DNA of 64,000 nucleotides from Bacteroidota bacterium. GTDB lineage: Bacteria; Bacteroidota; Bacteroidia; Chitinophagales; Chitinophagaceae. Shown here one piece after another: positions 29,774-37,884 of this stretch (positions within the stretch are counted from its first letter, which is position 1; each line of letters begins with the position of its first letter). The position numbers were made by a program, and so were the translations under genes. The stretch covers positions 22,030 to 86,029 of the forward strand of contig JABDFW010000005.1 of the NCBI GenBank assembly GCA_013286305.1, in the 5' to 3' direction. A model generated the notes under the pieces. The model was not told the origin of the DNA. It saw only the letters and a list, made by a program, of their open reading frames with translations, and did not search any database.

Positions 29774-29837
29774 TGGCATTGCCAGTATGTATTTATAAAA
29801 CATATAAGCTTCGACAGAAACGTCGGGGCTTTTTTTA
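29758..29837 (+). promoter_or_regulatory. trp transcription attenuator (terminator/antiterminator)
   Basis: GTCGGGGCTT at 29760-29769 and 29822-29831 both complementary (with G-U pairs) to AAGCTTCGAC at 29806-29815; second pairing followed by T-run. Confidence 0.9.
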
Positions 29838-29845
29838 TGCCCTAT

Positions 29846-29880
29846 GCCCCTATCCTCTTAAAGGGGGACTTAAAGAACTT
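29846..29880. repeat. CCCCTAAAGGGG-family junction repeat, reverse orientation
   Basis: GCCCCTATCCTCTTAAAGGGGGACTTAAAG. Confidence 0.65.
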
Positions 29881-29951
29881 TGAGGGTTGAAGAGGAGAAA
29901 TTGTTATTAGCAGGATTTATTGAGAAGCGTAACAGTGAATAGTAGAAAAAA

Positions 29952-30030
29952 ACATAAGCCACAGAGTGGCGAAACGTTAGTAGAAGGAAAGCATACGTTG
30001 TTTAGCAAAGCCCTGTAAGGGCGGCATAAA
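29952..30030. repeat. Dispersed repeat copy 2 (GCCACAGAGTGGCGA...AAGCCCTGTAAGGGCGGCAT)
   Basis: Aligns to 23991-24076. Confidence 0.75.
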
Positions 30031-30160
30031 TAAAAAGGCTTTCTGCAGAATAAAGAAATAAAAGTATAAGAGGGCGACGCAACGAAGAAGAGGTAAGTGC
30101 TAAAAGCCCGGAGCACATAAAATATTTAATCATTTCTTAGATGCGTTGGTATCTAAGGCA

Positions 30161-30186
30161 AAAAGATCCCTTAAGGGGATAGGGGA
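30161..30186. repeat. Junction repeat, forward orientation, directly upstream of trpE
   Basis: AAAAGATCCCTTAAGGGGATAGGGGA. Confidence 0.65.
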
Positions 30187-31599
30187 ATGAAAAAGATAAA
30201 CGTTACCACGAAGTTTAAAAAAATGCTTTCTGATGTCTATACGCCGGTTGGTATTTACCTGCGGTTGCGCGACCGTTTCAGGGATACCATCCTGTTGGAA
30301 AGTGCTGATAACAGGGCTGCAGAGAATAGCTATTCTTATATTGGCATTAACGCCATTGCGGGCATTGAGATAAGCAACTACACATCATTTGAGTACAAAC
30401 TGCCAGGCCAAAAACCCGAAAAAAATGATATTAAGGAGGCAATGCATGTGCCCGCTATGATATGGGATTTTATGGGCAGGTTTGAGGTAGAAAAATCGGA
30501 AGAAAAAGCAGTAAGTATTGCCCAGGGGCTTTTTGGATATACCACTTTTGACGCAGTACAATTTTTTGAAACGATAAAACTAAAATCGTTCAAGGCTAAC
30601 CCGGAAATACCGTTAATGCGTTATCGCCTGTATCAATACGTGATCGTGATAAATCATTTTAAGAACGAAATGTTTTTGTGTGAGAATGTAATGGCGGGTA
30701 TTGAAAGCGAAGTGGCAGTAGTGGAATCGCTGATAAAAAGCAAGGATGTGCCTTCTTATCCTTTTAAAACTTCGGGCGATGAATCGTGCAATATGACGGA
30801 TGAGGAATATATGCAGATGGTAAAGAAGGGGATAAAGAGTTGCTTAAGAGGGGATGTTTTCCAGATAGTGTTGAGCAGAAGATTCAAAAAGAGGTTTAGC
30901 GGTGATGAGTTTAATGTGTACAGGGCATTGCGGAGTGTAAACCCCTCACCATACCTTTTCTATTTTGATTATGGCGATTACAAATTATTTGGCAGCAGTC
31001 CCGAATCGCAAATAATCATACGAAACGGCAAGGCCATTGTTCATCCAATTGCGGGAACATTCAAACGTACCGGGAATGACGAAAAAGATAAAGAGCTGGC
31101 AGATGCGTTGTTGATAGATGCCAAAGAAAATGCCGAGCATACCATGCTGGTTGACCTTGCAAGAAATGACCTGAGCCGGCTATGCACGAATGTGGAAGTA
31201 AGTAAATACAGGCAGGTGCATTATTACTCTCACGTAATACATATGGTTAGCGAAGTGGTTGGCAAAATAGAAGAAGGCGCTAACCCGTTTTTTCTGTTGG
31301 CAGCGAGTTTTCCCGCAGGTACTTTAAGCGGCGCCCCCAAATATAAAGCGATGGAGCTGATTGATTTTTATGAGCCAACGCCAAGGAGTTATTATGGTGG
31401 GTGCACAGGTTCAATTGGGTTTGATGGCAGTTGTGTTCATGCAATAATGATACGTACTTTTTTGAGCAAACAGAATACGTTACATTACCAGGCAGGTGCA
31501 GGGATAGTAGCCGCAAGCAATCCTGAAAGTGAGTTGCACGAAGTGAACAATAAACTGGGTGCTTTGAAAAAAGCGATTGAACTAGCGGAGACCCTCTAA
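30187..31599 (+). CDS. trpE: Anthranilate synthase component I
   Basis: GDVFQIVLSRRFKKRF, NPSPYLFYFDYGDYKLFGSSPE, HPIAGTFKRTGN, SFPAGTLSGAPKYKAMELI. Confidence 0.97.
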   Translation: MKKINVTTKFKKMLSDVYTPVGIYLRLRDRFRDTILLESADNRAAENSYSYIGINAIAGIEISNYTSFEYKLPGQKPEKNDIKEAMHVPAMIWDFMGRFEVEKSEEKAVSIAQGLFGYTTFDAVQFFETIKLKSFKANPEIPLMRYRLYQYVIVINHFKNEMFLCENVMAGIESEVAVVESLIKSKDVPSYPFKTSGDESCNMTDEEYMQMVKKGIKSCLRGDVFQIVLSRRFKKRFSGDEFNVYRALRSVNPSPYLFYFDYGDYKLFGSSPESQIIIRNGKAIVHPIAGTFKRTGNDEKDKELADALLIDAKENAEHTMLVDLARNDLSRLCTNVEVSKYRQVHYYSHVIHMVSEVVGKIEEGANPFFLLAASFPAGTLSGAPKYKAMELIDFYEPTPRSYYGGCTGSIGFDGSCVHAIMIRTFLSKQNTLHYQAGAGIVAASNPESELHEVNNKLGALKKAIELAETL

Positions 31600-31626
31600 A
31601 TCTCCCTAAAGGGAGACTTTGAAAGA
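31591..31626. repeat. Junction repeat, reverse orientation, at trpE stop
   Basis: ACCCTCTAAATCTCCCTAAAGGGAGACTTT. Confidence 0.75.
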
Positions 31627-31688
31627 CGTTTAGAGTTAAACAGAAAAATTGTTATTAAGCATGTGCTAAAGAAGAGATATTAAGACGA

Positions 31689-32108
31689 ATGGAAGAAAGA
31701 AAAAATATAAGATCGGCGTTCAAAAAGGACGGAATGTTTAACGAAGCAAATCCGTTAATGTTTGAATTGGCAAAACGGCTAAGGAAAAATATGACACATG
31801 CAGAAGTTATATTATGGGGATATTTAAGAGAAGGAGTTAAAGGATTAAAATTTAGGAGGCAACATCCAATTGGAATTTATGTAGCCGATTTTTATTGTCA
31901 TAAAGTAAAACTGATTATTGAAATTGACGGATGTATTCATGATGAAGTTGAAGTGAAAGAGCATGATATGAAAAGGGAAAATGATTTAAAAGATTGGGGA
32001 TATAATATATTAAGATTTACAAATGAAAGAACAGAAAAAGAAACAGCCGGGGTGCTCGCGGAAATAAGCGCGGCAGTTGAAAATTTAACAGGAATAATAA
32101 TTACTTAA
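31689..32108 (+). CDS. DUF559 (Vsr-like endonuclease fold) protein
   Basis: AKRLRKNMTHAEVILWGYLREGVKGLKFRRQHPIGIYVADFYCHKVKLIIEIDGCIHD. Confidence 0.9.
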   Translation: MEERKNIRSAFKKDGMFNEANPLMFELAKRLRKNMTHAEVILWGYLREGVKGLKFRRQHPIGIYVADFYCHKVKLIIEIDGCIHDEVEVKEHDMKRENDLKDWGYNILRFTNERTEKETAGVLAEISAAVENLTGIIIT

Positions 32109-32118
32109 CAGGTTTATA

Positions 32119-32147
32119 AGTCTCCCTTTAGGGAGGTTTGGAGGGTG
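32119..32147. repeat. Junction repeat, forward orientation, upstream of trpG
   Basis: AAGTCTCCCTTTAGGGAGGTTTGGAGGGTG. Confidence 0.75.
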
Positions 32148-32149
32148 AC

Positions 32150-32749
32150 ATGAAAATTTTAGTTTTTGACAATTACGACAGCTTTACTTACAATCTTGTT
32201 CATTTAGTGGAGAAGATCATGCACCAAAAAGTGGATGTGCATAGAAACGATATGATACCATTAGAGAGGGTAAAAGAATATGACAAGATCATACTCTCGC
32301 CGGGGCCCGGCATACCGGAAGAAGCAGGGTTGTTATTGCCTTTAATAAAGGAATATGCCTCGTCTAAATCTATACTTGGTGTTTGTTTGGGGCATCAAGC
32401 CATTGGGCAGGCGTTTGGTGGCACGCTGATTAATTTATCAAAGGTGTATCATGGAGTTGCGACGAAGATTGAAGTAGTTAAAAGTGAAAAGTTAAAAGTT
32501 AAAAGTGAAGAGAGTAAAGCAGATCTTTTTGAAGGGCTACCGGGTGAATTAACCGTGGGCCGTTACCATAGCTGGGTAATAAGCGGAGAAGGCTTCCCCG
32601 AAGTATTGGAAATAACAGCAAAGGATGAAAATAACATGATAATGGCTTTGCAACATAAAACGTACGATGTGCAGGGCGTACAGTTTCACCCGGAAAGTGT
32701 GTTAACGCCCGATGGGGAAAAGATAATGAGGAATTGGTTAAAAACGTAA
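32150..32749 (+). CDS. trpG: Anthranilate synthase component II (glutamine amidotransferase)
   Basis: MKILVFDNYDSFTYNLVHLVE, LSPGPGIPEEAG, GVCLGHQAIGQAFGG, GVQFHPESVLTPDG. Confidence 0.97.
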   Translation: MKILVFDNYDSFTYNLVHLVEKIMHQKVDVHRNDMIPLERVKEYDKIILSPGPGIPEEAGLLLPLIKEYASSKSILGVCLGHQAIGQAFGGTLINLSKVYHGVATKIEVVKSEKLKVKSEESKADLFEGLPGELTVGRYHSWVISGEGFPEVLEITAKDENNMIMALQHKTYDVQGVQFHPESVLTPDGEKIMRNWLKT

Positions 32750-32778
32750 ACCCCCATCCCCTAAAGGGGGTGTAAGGA
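32750..32778. repeat. Junction repeat, reverse orientation, after trpG stop
   Basis: ACCCCCATCCCCTAAAGGGGGTGTAAGG. Confidence 0.8.
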
Positions 32779-32881
32779 GTATGAATGTTACCACGCGAAT
32801 ATTTAGTTTATTTTATTAAAATAGATACGATCACTTCTTAAACTTCACATCTTGAAGAGGATGTGAAAAAGTTTAAGGCAA

Positions 32882-32907
32882 AAATCTCCCCTTTAGGGGT
32901 AGGGGCA
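32882..32907. repeat. Junction repeat, forward orientation, upstream of trpD
   Basis: AAATCTCCCCTTTAGGGGTAGGGGCA. Confidence 0.8.
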
Positions 32908-32908
32908 T

Positions 32909-33904
32909 ATGAAAAAGATACTTCAATTTTTATTCGAACATAAAACGCTGTCACGCGAACAGGCTAAAGAAATACTTACCAATATTTCCAAAAGTATATA
33001 TAACGATCATGAGGTTACAGCTTTTATTACAGTGTTCCTTATGCGAAGCATTACTATTGAAGAGCTGCAGGGCTTTCGCGATGCATTGCTTGAGTTGTGT
33101 GTGAAAGTGGACATGAGCGATTATAAAACCATAGATATTGTTGGTACCGGCGGGGATGGAAAAAATACTTTTAATATATCAACGCTCGCCTGTTTTATTG
33201 TTGCGGGTACTGGGCAAAAGGTTGCAAAGCATGGTAACTATGGGGCATCAACCATAAGCGGCGCATCCAATGTTATGGAACAGCTTGGTTACAAGTTTAA
33301 AAGCAACAATGACCAGCTTAAGAAGGAAGTGGAAGAAGCAAACATTTGTTTCCTTCATGCGCCGGTATTCCATCCTGCATTAAAAGCAGTGGGACCCATA
33401 CGCAGGAATATTGGGTTGCGCACATTCTTTAATATGCTCGGGCCAATGGTTAACCCTGCTTCACCGCAATACCAGTTGATAGGGGTGTATAGCCTGGAGA
33501 TGGCACGCATTTATAATTATCTTTTACAATCAACAGGAAAAGCTTTTACTATTATTCACGGGCTGGATGGCTACGATGAAATTTCCCTTACAAACGATAC
33601 AAAAGTGATCACAAATAAAGGTGAATATATCATGACCCCTGAACAGCTTGGCAAGCGTATGGTAGAGCCGCAGGATATTTATGGTGGCAACTCGGTGGAA
33701 GAAGCAGCGAAAATATTTTTAAAGGTGATAAAAGGGGAGGGTACATGGGCGCAAAGCGCGGTAGTGCTCGCCAATGCGGCGATGGCATTGGATTGCACAG
33801 GCGAATACAAAACCTATGATGATGCATACCATGCAGCGGTAGAGAGTCTGGAAAGCGGAAAAGCATATCAATCGTTGCGGAAATTGATTGAGTTGCAGAA
33901 CTGA
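32909..33904 (+). CDS. trpD: Anthranilate phosphoribosyltransferase
   Basis: DIVGTGGDGKNTFNISTLACFIVAG, KHGNYGASTISGASNVMEQLGY, FHPALKAVGPIRRNIGLRTFFNMLGPMVNP. Confidence 0.97.
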   Translation: MKKILQFLFEHKTLSREQAKEILTNISKSIYNDHEVTAFITVFLMRSITIEELQGFRDALLELCVKVDMSDYKTIDIVGTGGDGKNTFNISTLACFIVAGTGQKVAKHGNYGASTISGASNVMEQLGYKFKSNNDQLKKEVEEANICFLHAPVFHPALKAVGPIRRNIGLRTFFNMLGPMVNPASPQYQLIGVYSLEMARIYNYLLQSTGKAFTIIHGLDGYDEISLTNDTKVITNKGEYIMTPEQLGKRMVEPQDIYGGNSVEEAAKIFLKVIKGEGTWAQSAVVLANAAMALDCTGEYKTYDDAYHAAVESLESGKAYQSLRKLIELQN

Positions 33905-33908
33905 ATAC

Positions 33909-33937
33909 AAGCCCCTCCGCCCCTAAAGGGGGACTAT
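33909..33937. repeat. Junction repeat, reverse orientation, after trpD stop
   Basis: AAGCCCCTCCGCCCCTAAAGGGGGACTAT. Confidence 0.85.
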
Positions 33938-33987
33938 GGCGCACGATGAAGGCGGAGAATGATAGTACATGATAAACTATACAAAAA

Positions 33988-34878
33988 ATGACAATTATGA
34001 GTGATGCTGCAGACAAACTTAACCAGTTTCAAGTTCCCCCTTTAGAGCCTGTCCCGAATTCATTTCGGGAGGGCGGAGGGGGTAATATCTTAGAAAAAAT
34101 AATTGCAGATAAAAGGGAAGAAGTAGCCTTAAAAAAAAGGCTTATCCCTGTTGAGGCGTGGGAGTATTTGCCGCATTGGCAGGAGAAAAGAGTTTCTTTA
34201 AAAGCATCTTTACTTAAACCAAATGCAACCGGCATCATTGCTGAGTTTAAGAGAAAGTCCCCTTCTAAAGGCTTTATCAATGGCAAGGCTGAAGTGAGTG
34301 ATGTGGTTTCTGCTTATGACATGGCTGCTTCGGGTATATCTGTGCTTACAGACGAAAAATATTTCGGAGGTACCAATGACGACCTAATGGCGGCAAGAGA
34401 AATAGTATCCGTACCTCTTTTGCGCAAGGACTTTATCATAGATGAATACCAGTTGCATGAGGCCCTGGGAATAGGCGCTGATGTTATATTGCTGATAGCT
34501 GCATGCTTATCAAAAGAAGAAGTAAAACAATTAGCCCAAAAAGCAAAAGCCCTTCAATTGGAGGTGTTGCTCGAGATACATAATGAAGAAGAACTGGGGC
34601 ATATCTGTGATGAAGTGGATTTGGTGGGTGTAAATAACCGTAGCCTTAAAACATTTGAAGTTGATATTAATACATCCCTGCAATTAATACAATTTATACC
34701 AAAAGAAAAATTGGCTATTGCAGAAAGTGGCATTAGTAACGTGGATACAATTGTAACTTTGAAAAAAGCCGGTTTTAAAGGGTTTCTCATCGGGGAAAAC
34801 TTTATGAAACAAGCCAAGCCTTCGATTGCCTTTGCTGATTTTGTAAAAGCCCTTCGTGCTTCTTTAAAAGAAGTATAG
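33988..34878 (+). CDS. trpC: Indole-3-glycerol-phosphate synthase with repeat-derived N-terminal extension
   Basis: NILEKIIADKREEVALKKR, IIAEFKRKSPSKGFI, VLTDEKYFGG, PLLRKDFIIDEYQ, LVGVNNRSLKTFEVD. Confidence 0.96.
   Translation: MTIMSDAADKLNQFQVPPLEPVPNSFREGGGGNILEKIIADKREEVALKKRLIPVEAWEYLPHWQEKRVSLKASLLKPNATGIIAEFKRKSPSKGFINGKAEVSDVVSAYDMAASGISVLTDEKYFGGTNDDLMAAREIVSVPLLRKDFIIDEYQLHEALGIGADVILLIAACLSKEEVKQLAQKAKALQLEVLLEIHNEEELGHICDEVDLVGVNNRSLKTFEVDINTSLQLIQFIPKEKLAIAESGISNVDTIVTLKKAGFKGFLIGENFMKQAKPSIAFADFVKALRASLKEV
34030..34082. repeat. Junction repeat, forward orientation with nested stem, inside trpC coding sequence
   Basis: CAAGTTCCCCCTTTAGAGCCTGTCCCGAATTCATTTCGGGAGGGCGGAGGGGG, translated as QVPPLEPVPNSFREGGGG. 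Confidence 0.88.
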
Positions 34879-34898
34879 GAGAGCATAATATTTTTTAC

Positions 34899-35612
34899 AT
34901 GAGCGGGGCTGATTTGAATATGAACAATGCAGAAAATCCTTCTTCCGGGGGTAAAGTTTCGCGCGTACGTGTTAAGGTTTGTGGAATGACAAGCCCGGAA
35001 CAGGTTCAGCAACTGGATGATATGGGAATAGAATTTACCGGTTTTATTTTTTATCCCCGGTCGCCACGCTTTGTTCACAGGCATATGACAGCAGAGGAGA
35101 TAAAAAAAATAAGAGGCCGTATAAATAAGGTAGGTGTGTTTGTAAATGCAACTGCTGAGGAAGTATTGCGTACGGTAGATAAATGCGGCTTATACCTTGT
35201 GCAATTGCACGGTGATGAATCACCAAAAGTTTGTGAAAAAATTGCTGATTATATAACCGTGGTAAAGGCATTCAGGTTGGCAGAAGATGAAAATATACTT
35301 TGGAAAATAAAAGATTACCAGGATGTGGTGGATATGTTTCTTTTTGATACCGAAGGCGCGGGATATGGAGGTACCGGTAAAAAATTTAACTGGGAATTGC
35401 TGAAAGGCCTGAATATTGGGAAACCTTTTTTTTTAAGCGGGGGCATTACACCCGCAGATGCTGAAGCGTTAAAAATATTTCAAAGAGAGCCCGTTGCAAA
35501 AGACCTGTTTGCTGTTGATATAAACAGCAAATTTGAAGTAGTTCCCGGAGTGAAGGATATTGAAAAGATAGGAAAATTTGTGAAGGAGTTGTCAGAACCA
35601 CGATTTGGGTAG
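34899..35612 (+). CDS. trpF: Phosphoribosylanthranilate isomerase
   Basis: VKVCGMTSPEQVQQLDDMGIEFTGFIFYPRSPRFV, VQLHGDESPKVCEKI, LSGGITPADAEA. Confidence 0.95.
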   Translation: MSGADLNMNNAENPSSGGKVSRVRVKVCGMTSPEQVQQLDDMGIEFTGFIFYPRSPRFVHRHMTAEEIKKIRGRINKVGVFVNATAEEVLRTVDKCGLYLVQLHGDESPKVCEKIADYITVVKAFRLAEDENILWKIKDYQDVVDMFLFDTEGAGYGGTGKKFNWELLKGLNIGKPFFLSGGITPADAEALKIFQREPVAKDLFAVDINSKFEVVPGVKDIEKIGKFVKELSEPRFG

Positions 35613-35624
35613 ATTTTAGAGATT
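35591..35624. repeat. Left inverted repeat of GxxExxY cassette (overlaps trpF stop)
   Basis: GTCAGAACCACGATTTGGGTAGATTTTAGAGATT; inverted match at 36057-36090 with 2 mismatches in 34. Confidence 0.88.
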
Positions 35625-35662
35625 TGAGGATAGCTTGTAGCAATAACATTTAATATTTAGTA

Positions 35663-36058
35663 ATGCCTGAATATAAATATCACGATATTACCCAAAAGAT
35701 TATTGGTGCTGCTATGCGGGTCCATTCAGTGTTGGGCAATGGCTTTCAGGAAGTAATTTATCAAAGGGCACTTGAAATAGAATTTAAAGAATTAAGACTT
35801 TCTTATGAAAGAGAATATAATATGAAGGTTTATTATAAAGGGAATGACATTGGAGAAAGGCGTGTTGACTTTTTGGTAGAAGGGAAAATAATGGTAGAAT
35901 TAAAAGCTATAATTAATTTAGAAAACGTTCATTTGGCCCAGGCAAAAAATTACCTGGAAGCTTATAATGTTGAAGTGGGACTACTTTTAAATTTTGGCGC
36001 AATAAGCTTGGAAGTAAGACGATTGGGAAATAATAAGTATTCTCCCAATATCCTTTAA
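35663..36058 (+). CDS. GxxExxY family protein
   Basis: ITQKIIGAAMRVHSVLGNGFQEVIYQRALEIEF, VDFLVEGKIMVELKAI. Confidence 0.93.
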   Translation: MPEYKYHDITQKIIGAAMRVHSVLGNGFQEVIYQRALEIEFKELRLSYEREYNMKVYYKGNDIGERRVDFLVEGKIMVELKAIINLENVHLAQAKNYLEAYNVEVGLLLNFGAISLEVRRLGNNKYSPNIL

Positions 36059-36090
36059 TCCCTAAAATCTACCCAAATCGTGGTTCAGAC
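36057..36090. repeat. Right inverted repeat of GxxExxY cassette (overlaps start of GNAT gene)
   Basis: AATCCCTAAAATCTACCCAAATCGTGGTTCAGAC. Confidence 0.88.
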
Positions 36091-36574
36091 AAGAGATGCC
36101 GTTTTAGATGATTTGCCGCAACTGCTGGATATATACAATGATATTATCCTGCATACTACTGCTGTGTACGATTATGAGCCGCACACACTTGAAATGCGCA
36201 AACAATGGTTTGAAACAAAACAGCAACAGGGTTTTCCTGTATTTGTGGCGGAAGAGGATGGAGTAATAGTTGGGTTTAGTTCTATCGGGTCATTTAGGGC
36301 ATGGGCGGCATATAAATATTCAGTGGAGAATTCTATATATGTAAAAGCGGATTGCAGGGGTAAGGGCATGGGAAAAGTATTAATGCAGCCATTGATTGAA
36401 GCATCAAAAACGTTGGGAATGCACACTATCATTGCCAGTATAGATGCAAACAATGAAGCAAGTTTAAAGTTGCATAAAAGTTTTGGCTTTCAGGAAGTAG
36501 CGCATTTTAAACAGGTAGGCTACAAGTTCGACCGGTGGCTGGATTTGAAGTTTTTACAGTTGATATTTGACTAA
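36080..36574 (+). CDS. GNAT family N-acetyltransferase, phosphinothricin acetyltransferase-like
   Basis: VQTRDAVLDDLPQLLDIYNDII, SVENSIYVKADCRGKGMGKVLMQPLIE, SIDANNEASLKLHKSFGFQEV. Confidence 0.92.
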   Translation: MVQTRDAVLDDLPQLLDIYNDIILHTTAVYDYEPHTLEMRKQWFETKQQQGFPVFVAEEDGVIVGFSSIGSFRAWAAYKYSVENSIYVKADCRGKGMGKVLMQPLIEASKTLGMHTIIASIDANNEASLKLHKSFGFQEVAHFKQVGYKFDRWLDLKFLQLIFD

Positions 36575-36600
36575 GATTTTGACCTGATTTTTTTGATGCG
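36574..36600. repeat. Partial left end of ACCACGATTTTGACCTGATTTTT repeat family
   Basis: AGATTTTGACCTGATTTTTTTGATGCG; inverted relative to 37842-37884. Confidence 0.65.
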
Positions 36601-36630
36601 TCTGAAAGGTTAACCCAAAAATTATTAAAG

Positions 36631-37209
36631 ATGGACTCCTTTTTTTCATTCCTACGTGGCAAAAAACCTTCTTTAAAAATTGACTTTTCAAAGGGGAATG
36701 AAGCATACAAAAAAGGTTGTTCCCTTGCCGATAAAAGACAATGTGAAGAGGCGCTAATTTTTTTGGATATTGCTATTAATAATGCAATAGCAGAAGCTTA
36801 TCAAGAAAGAGGACATTGTTTAATGTCTCTTGAATTTTATATTGACGCTATAGAAGATTTCAATATAGCTATTAAACATAATTCAACAGATTGTAACTTA
36901 TATTTTTGTAGGGGTTTATCAAGACACACAATAGGGGACTTATCAGGGGCTATTTCTGATAAAAGCCTTGCCATCGCGTATTCGAAGTTAAAGAATGAAG
37001 AAAATGCTAATAGAGATATCAAAGCAAAAAATATGGGTTATAACAGTATAACAGAGTACTATGAAGTATTTATGGAAGATTGGGAAAGAGATTTAGATTT
37101 CGATATTAACATGAGAGATAAACTTAGTAAATTAACGGACGCTTCTTTAGCAAATCAACTTCTTAACCAACATTGTCAAATGTGGGATGTGCATCGAAAA
37201 AGGCGATAA
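36631..37209 (+). CDS. Tetratricopeptide repeat protein
   Basis: TPR-like CEEALIFLDIAINNAIAEAYQERGHCLMSLEFYIDAIEDFNIAIKHNSTDCNLYFCRGLSRHTIGDLSGAI. Confidence 0.75.
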   Translation: MDSFFSFLRGKKPSLKIDFSKGNEAYKKGCSLADKRQCEEALIFLDIAINNAIAEAYQERGHCLMSLEFYIDAIEDFNIAIKHNSTDCNLYFCRGLSRHTIGDLSGAISDKSLAIAYSKLKNEENANRDIKAKNMGYNSITEYYEVFMEDWERDLDFDINMRDKLSKLTDASLANQLLNQHCQMWDVHRKRR

Positions 37210-37288
37210 ATTATTAGAGAGGTTTATCATAACATAATTTTAAGAGGGTATTTAAGAAAAATTAAGAAAGTTAAGAAAGTTAAGATAA

Positions 37289-37741
37289 ATGAATATGACC
37301 GTGCTAAATATGTTTTTAGAAAATCAACTATATTCTTGGAAAAATTTTCCATGTACCAGATTACGCGAATTAGAAGATATAGCATTTAAGAACCATCTCG
37401 CGGTCGAAAATGGTGTTTATATATTTTATTCTTCTACAAATATCTCTCGATTAAAAGGGAAGTCGAAAATTATATATGTTGGACATGGACAAATTTATAA
37501 ACGTTTGATACCAATTTTGGAGTTTATTTTTGAAAATCATAGCAATGAAACAAAAAGGAAGCACAGTGCGAAAAAAGATTTAAAGAGAATATATCAAGAC
37601 AAAAATTTGCGTATAAATATTAATGTGTCTTATTGTATTATTGAAACAAAAGAAAAAGCTAAAGAATTAGAGAAGGAAATTTTAGAAGAATATTGCAAAA
37701 AACATATTGAGCCGCCTCCATTAAATCATACGCGAAAATGA
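37289..37741 (+). CDS. Putative GIY-YIG-like nuclease domain protein
   Basis: GVYIFYSSTNISRLKGKSKIIYVGHGQIYKRL resembles GIY-YIG core; no alignment possible. Confidence 0.5.
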   Translation: MNMTVLNMFLENQLYSWKNFPCTRLRELEDIAFKNHLAVENGVYIFYSSTNISRLKGKSKIIYVGHGQIYKRLIPILEFIFENHSNETKRKHSAKKDLKRIYQDKNLRININVSYCIIETKEKAKELEKEILEEYCKKHIEPPPLNHTRK

Positions 37742-37841
37742 GTGATGGACAAAGTTGCAGATGTTCCAGTGTGCGACGCAACCGCCGCTTCATAGCACCA
37801 CAACAGCCGGTAACAAAAACATAAAACACAAAACAGAAAAC

Positions 37842-37884
37842 GTATATCAGGGCAATCAGATAAATCAGTTTAAAATCGTGGTTA
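37842..37884. repeat. Right end of ACCACGATTTTGACCTGATTTTT repeat family, abutting trpB start
   Basis: GTATATCAGGGCAATCAGATAAATCAGTTTAAAATCGTGGTTA. Confidence 0.75.

Noticed and set aside
29821-30186. Additional leader peptide or riboswitch between the trp attenuator and trpE
   Set aside because: Only repeats were visible; no short ORF with regulatory codons and no recognisable riboswitch core.
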